Source: CAYOWK01 sp964407665 (lineage in GTDB: Bacteria > Pseudomonadota > Alphaproteobacteria > Caulobacterales > Hyphomonadaceae). From it: a stretch of 6,976 bases of DNA. The position numbers and the translations under genes are program-made. The stretch covers positions 1 to 6,976 of the forward strand of contig CAYOWK010000089.1 of NCBI GenBank assembly GCA_964407665.1, read 5' to 3'. This document shows positions 6,320 to 6,976 of this stretch, in pieces (the first letter of the stretch is position 1; the number at the start of each line of letters is the position of its first letter). The notes beneath the pieces were generated by a model. That model did not search any database. It saw nothing but the letters and a program-made list of their open reading frames with translations, and had not been told where the DNA came from.

Positions 6320-6348
6320 AGTGTGCCCCAGCCTGACGCGCGGTTCAA
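6320..6348 (-). promoter_or_regulatory. Candidate promoter of the TPR-ispE operon
   Basis: On the minus strand TTGAAC (6343-6348) is followed after 17 bases by CACACT (6320-6325). The -35 fits well and the -10 poorly (three of six). Transcription would begin at or within a base or two of the ATG at 6313, giving a leaderless mRNA. This agrees with the absence of a ribosome binding site but is speculative. Confidence 0.25.
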
Positions 6349-6401
6349 CTCGGCATTCCGGCGCAGGCAGGTTCGGACTGGACGGCGTCAGCTGTGGCGT
6401 C

Positions 6402-6531
6402 ACAGGGCATGACCTTCCGTCCGGACCGGCCTCAAGCCGTCCGTGATGCTGTAGCTTTGCCTCCATTCTGCCCGTTTGGGCAAAGGGAGGCCGGGGCGCG
6501 TGGAAACGCGCCTTGTTTAGTACAATGCCAG
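6402..6531 (+). repeat. Structured repeat, right copy
   Basis: Plus-strand counterpart of 7-119. H1 (6423-6442) has the same arms GGACCGGC and GCCGTCC as the left copy but a different loop (CTCAA instead of TTTC). It is followed by the shared GTGATGC and TAGCT. H2 (6459-6491) is longer here: outer stem GCCTCC/GGAGGC, inner stem TGCCC/GGGCA with a GTTT loop. H3 (6495-6512) is identical in both copies. Sequence ends with TGCCAG as on the left. The element faces away from the TPR operon. Conserved stems with variable loops suggest selection on, or spread of, a folded RNA or DNA structure. Confidence 0.75.
6495..6518 (+). terminator. Terminator-like hairpin H3 of right repeat
   Basis: A 7-bp stem GGCGCGT/ACGCGCC with GGAA loop is followed by TTGTTT, the layout of an intrinsic terminator on the plus strand. 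No plus-strand gene precedes it within the window, so it would end either the repeat's own transcript or an antisense transcript leaving the TPR promoter region. Confidence 0.5.
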
Positions 6532-6565
6532 CTTTCGCTGGCCGGTGCGTGTTCCCACGCGCCCC
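6527..6565. repeat. Hairpin and partial inverted copy of the H3 block
   Basis: GCCAGC, loop TTTC, GCTGGC (6527-6542) is a perfect 6-bp hairpin. Directly after it, 6544-6565 is a degenerate copy of the H3 block in the opposite direction. Its CCACGCGCCCC (6555-6565) pairs perfectly over 11 bases with GGGGCGCGTGG at 6493-6503, so the whole 6493-6565 stretch can form a large stem with the small hairpin in its loop. Confidence 0.6.
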
Positions 6566-6718
6566 GCAGATCGGTTGCTGACCGGTGTGAGGATAGGATT
6601 TGACCGTGGTCCCGTCCTCCCGCCTTGCCGAAGCGAAGGCCGGAGCGACACGCCCGGTGTTTAGACCCACTCCCACATCCCGGACAGCTCGTGCAGAGGG
6701 CTTCCGATCCCTCTGGAC

Positions 6719-6748
6719 GCTCCGGTTCCATACCCGGAGCCAGATTTT
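6719..6748 (+). terminator. Possible rightward terminator
   Basis: GCTCCGG (6719-6725) and CCGGAGC (6734-6740) form a perfect 7-bp stem around an 8-base loop, followed by CAGATTTT. The T-run is short and begins four bases after the stem, and no plus-strand gene is seen upstream, so this may just be another palindrome of the region. Confidence 0.3.
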
Positions 6749-6764
6749 CAGGGGCGCCCCCCGA

Positions 6765-6792
6765 CCGCCTGCTTCGCCCCGAAGCCCGGCGG
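6765..6792. repeat. Two-step hairpin
   Basis: Outer stem CCGCC/GGCGG and inner stem GCTTCG/CGAAGC with a CCC loop, separated by one and two unpaired bases. No T-tract follows. It probably belongs to the same palindromic intergenic mosaic as its neighbours. Confidence 0.45.
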
Positions 6793-6810
6793 CCCGTCCT
6801 TCCCCTTCGA

Positions 6811-6875
6811 GACGCCAGCTTGCGCTGGCTCCTCAGGGTGAGGGACGCGCCCTTGCGGGCGCTCCTCAGGATGAG
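6811..6875 (+). repeat. Tandem pair of palindromic dispersed repeat units
   Basis: Two 32-base units with a 33-base period (6811-6842 and 6844-6875) share the frame GAC, hairpin, TCCTCAGGRTGAG. The hairpins have the same TTGC loop but different stems: GCCAGC/GCTGGC in the first (6814-6829) and GCGCCC/GGGCGC in the second (6847-6862), both perfectly paired. This is the well-known type of repeat seen between genes in many alphaproteobacteria, preceded here by CCTTCGA. Confidence 0.7.
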
Positions 6876-6976
6876 CCGCCTGGAGCTGGCGGACGTTGCA
6901 GACGGACAGGGCGTTACCCGCCACGCCGACCGGCGCCTGTCGTTTCAGGACTTCGGAGGCCTCCCGAAACCCTCCC

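Larger units (their letters stand above)
6314..6976. other. 663-base palindrome-rich non-coding region
   Basis: No gene is supported here. The first 90 bases are the control region of the TPR operon. After that come the structured repeat (6402-6531), a hairpin and partial inverted repeat (6527-6565), a terminator-like hairpin (6719-6748), a two-step hairpin (6765-6792), a tandem pair of palindromic repeats (6811-6875), and small dyads at 6876-6892 (CCGCC/GGCGG) and 6952-6968. About 6567-6718 shows nothing I can name. Two open frames run off the right edge: a plus frame from an ATG at 6871 and a minus frame ending at 6748. Both cross repeat units, so neither is called as a gene, although an end of a real gene beyond the window is possible. 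Confidence 0.7.

Noticed and set aside
6811..6875. CRISPR array
   Set aside because: Only two abutting 33-base periods, no spacers, and each unit is itself a hairpin repeat of a known dispersed kind.

Overview
The window is GC-rich and reads as chromosomal DNA of an alphaproteobacterium, possibly of the Hyphomonadaceae/Maricaulales or Caulobacter type. The evidence is family content (a DUF2007 gene and a TrmN6-like methyltransferase divergent from a polyprenyl diphosphate synthase; ispE behind a TPR lipoprotein gene), strong GC bias at third codon positions, and palindromic intergenic repeats of the TCGACAGGCTCAGGA and CCTCAGGRTGAG kinds. The taxonomic placement is inference.

Layout from left to right. 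Positions 1-290 hold no convincing gene but two kinds of dispersed repeat. Positions 291-1457 are a compact leftward operon of DUF2007 protein, TrmN6-like methyltransferase and a 57-residue single-pass membrane protein; the first two genes overlap and the last two are 2 bases apart. Positions 1458-1593 are a divergent control region with overlapping candidate promoters and a perfect 7-3-7 dyad. Positions 1594-2619 encode a long-chain polyprenyl diphosphate synthase on the + strand. It meets, with no base between the stop codons, a leftward three-gene operon (6313 to 2620): TPR outer-membrane lipoprotein, IspE, and a WecA/MraY-superfamily polyprenyl-phosphate sugar-phosphate transferase. Positions 6314-6976 are non-coding and packed with palindromes.

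How the genes fit together: IspE makes isoprenoid precursor by the MEP pathway, the polyprenyl synthase extends such precursors (most likely to the ubiquinone side chain), and the glycosyltransferase uses a polyprenyl-phosphate carrier at the inner membrane. Three steps that make or use isoprenoids therefore sit side by side on opposite strands. The methyltransferase suggests a link to tRNA or other N6-adenine modification. The DUF2007 and 57-residue proteins have no assigned role.

The most unusual signal is in the flanks. A structured element of about 115-130 bases occurs once at each end of the window in opposite orientation (7-119 minus, 6402-6531 plus). Each copy has a conserved first hairpin with variable loop, a variable second hairpin, and an identical final hairpin with a GGAA loop and a T-rich tail resembling an intrinsic terminator. 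This could be an uncharacterised small RNA or a dispersed structured repeat. I found no sign of CRISPR, phage, insertion sequence or tRNA in the window.
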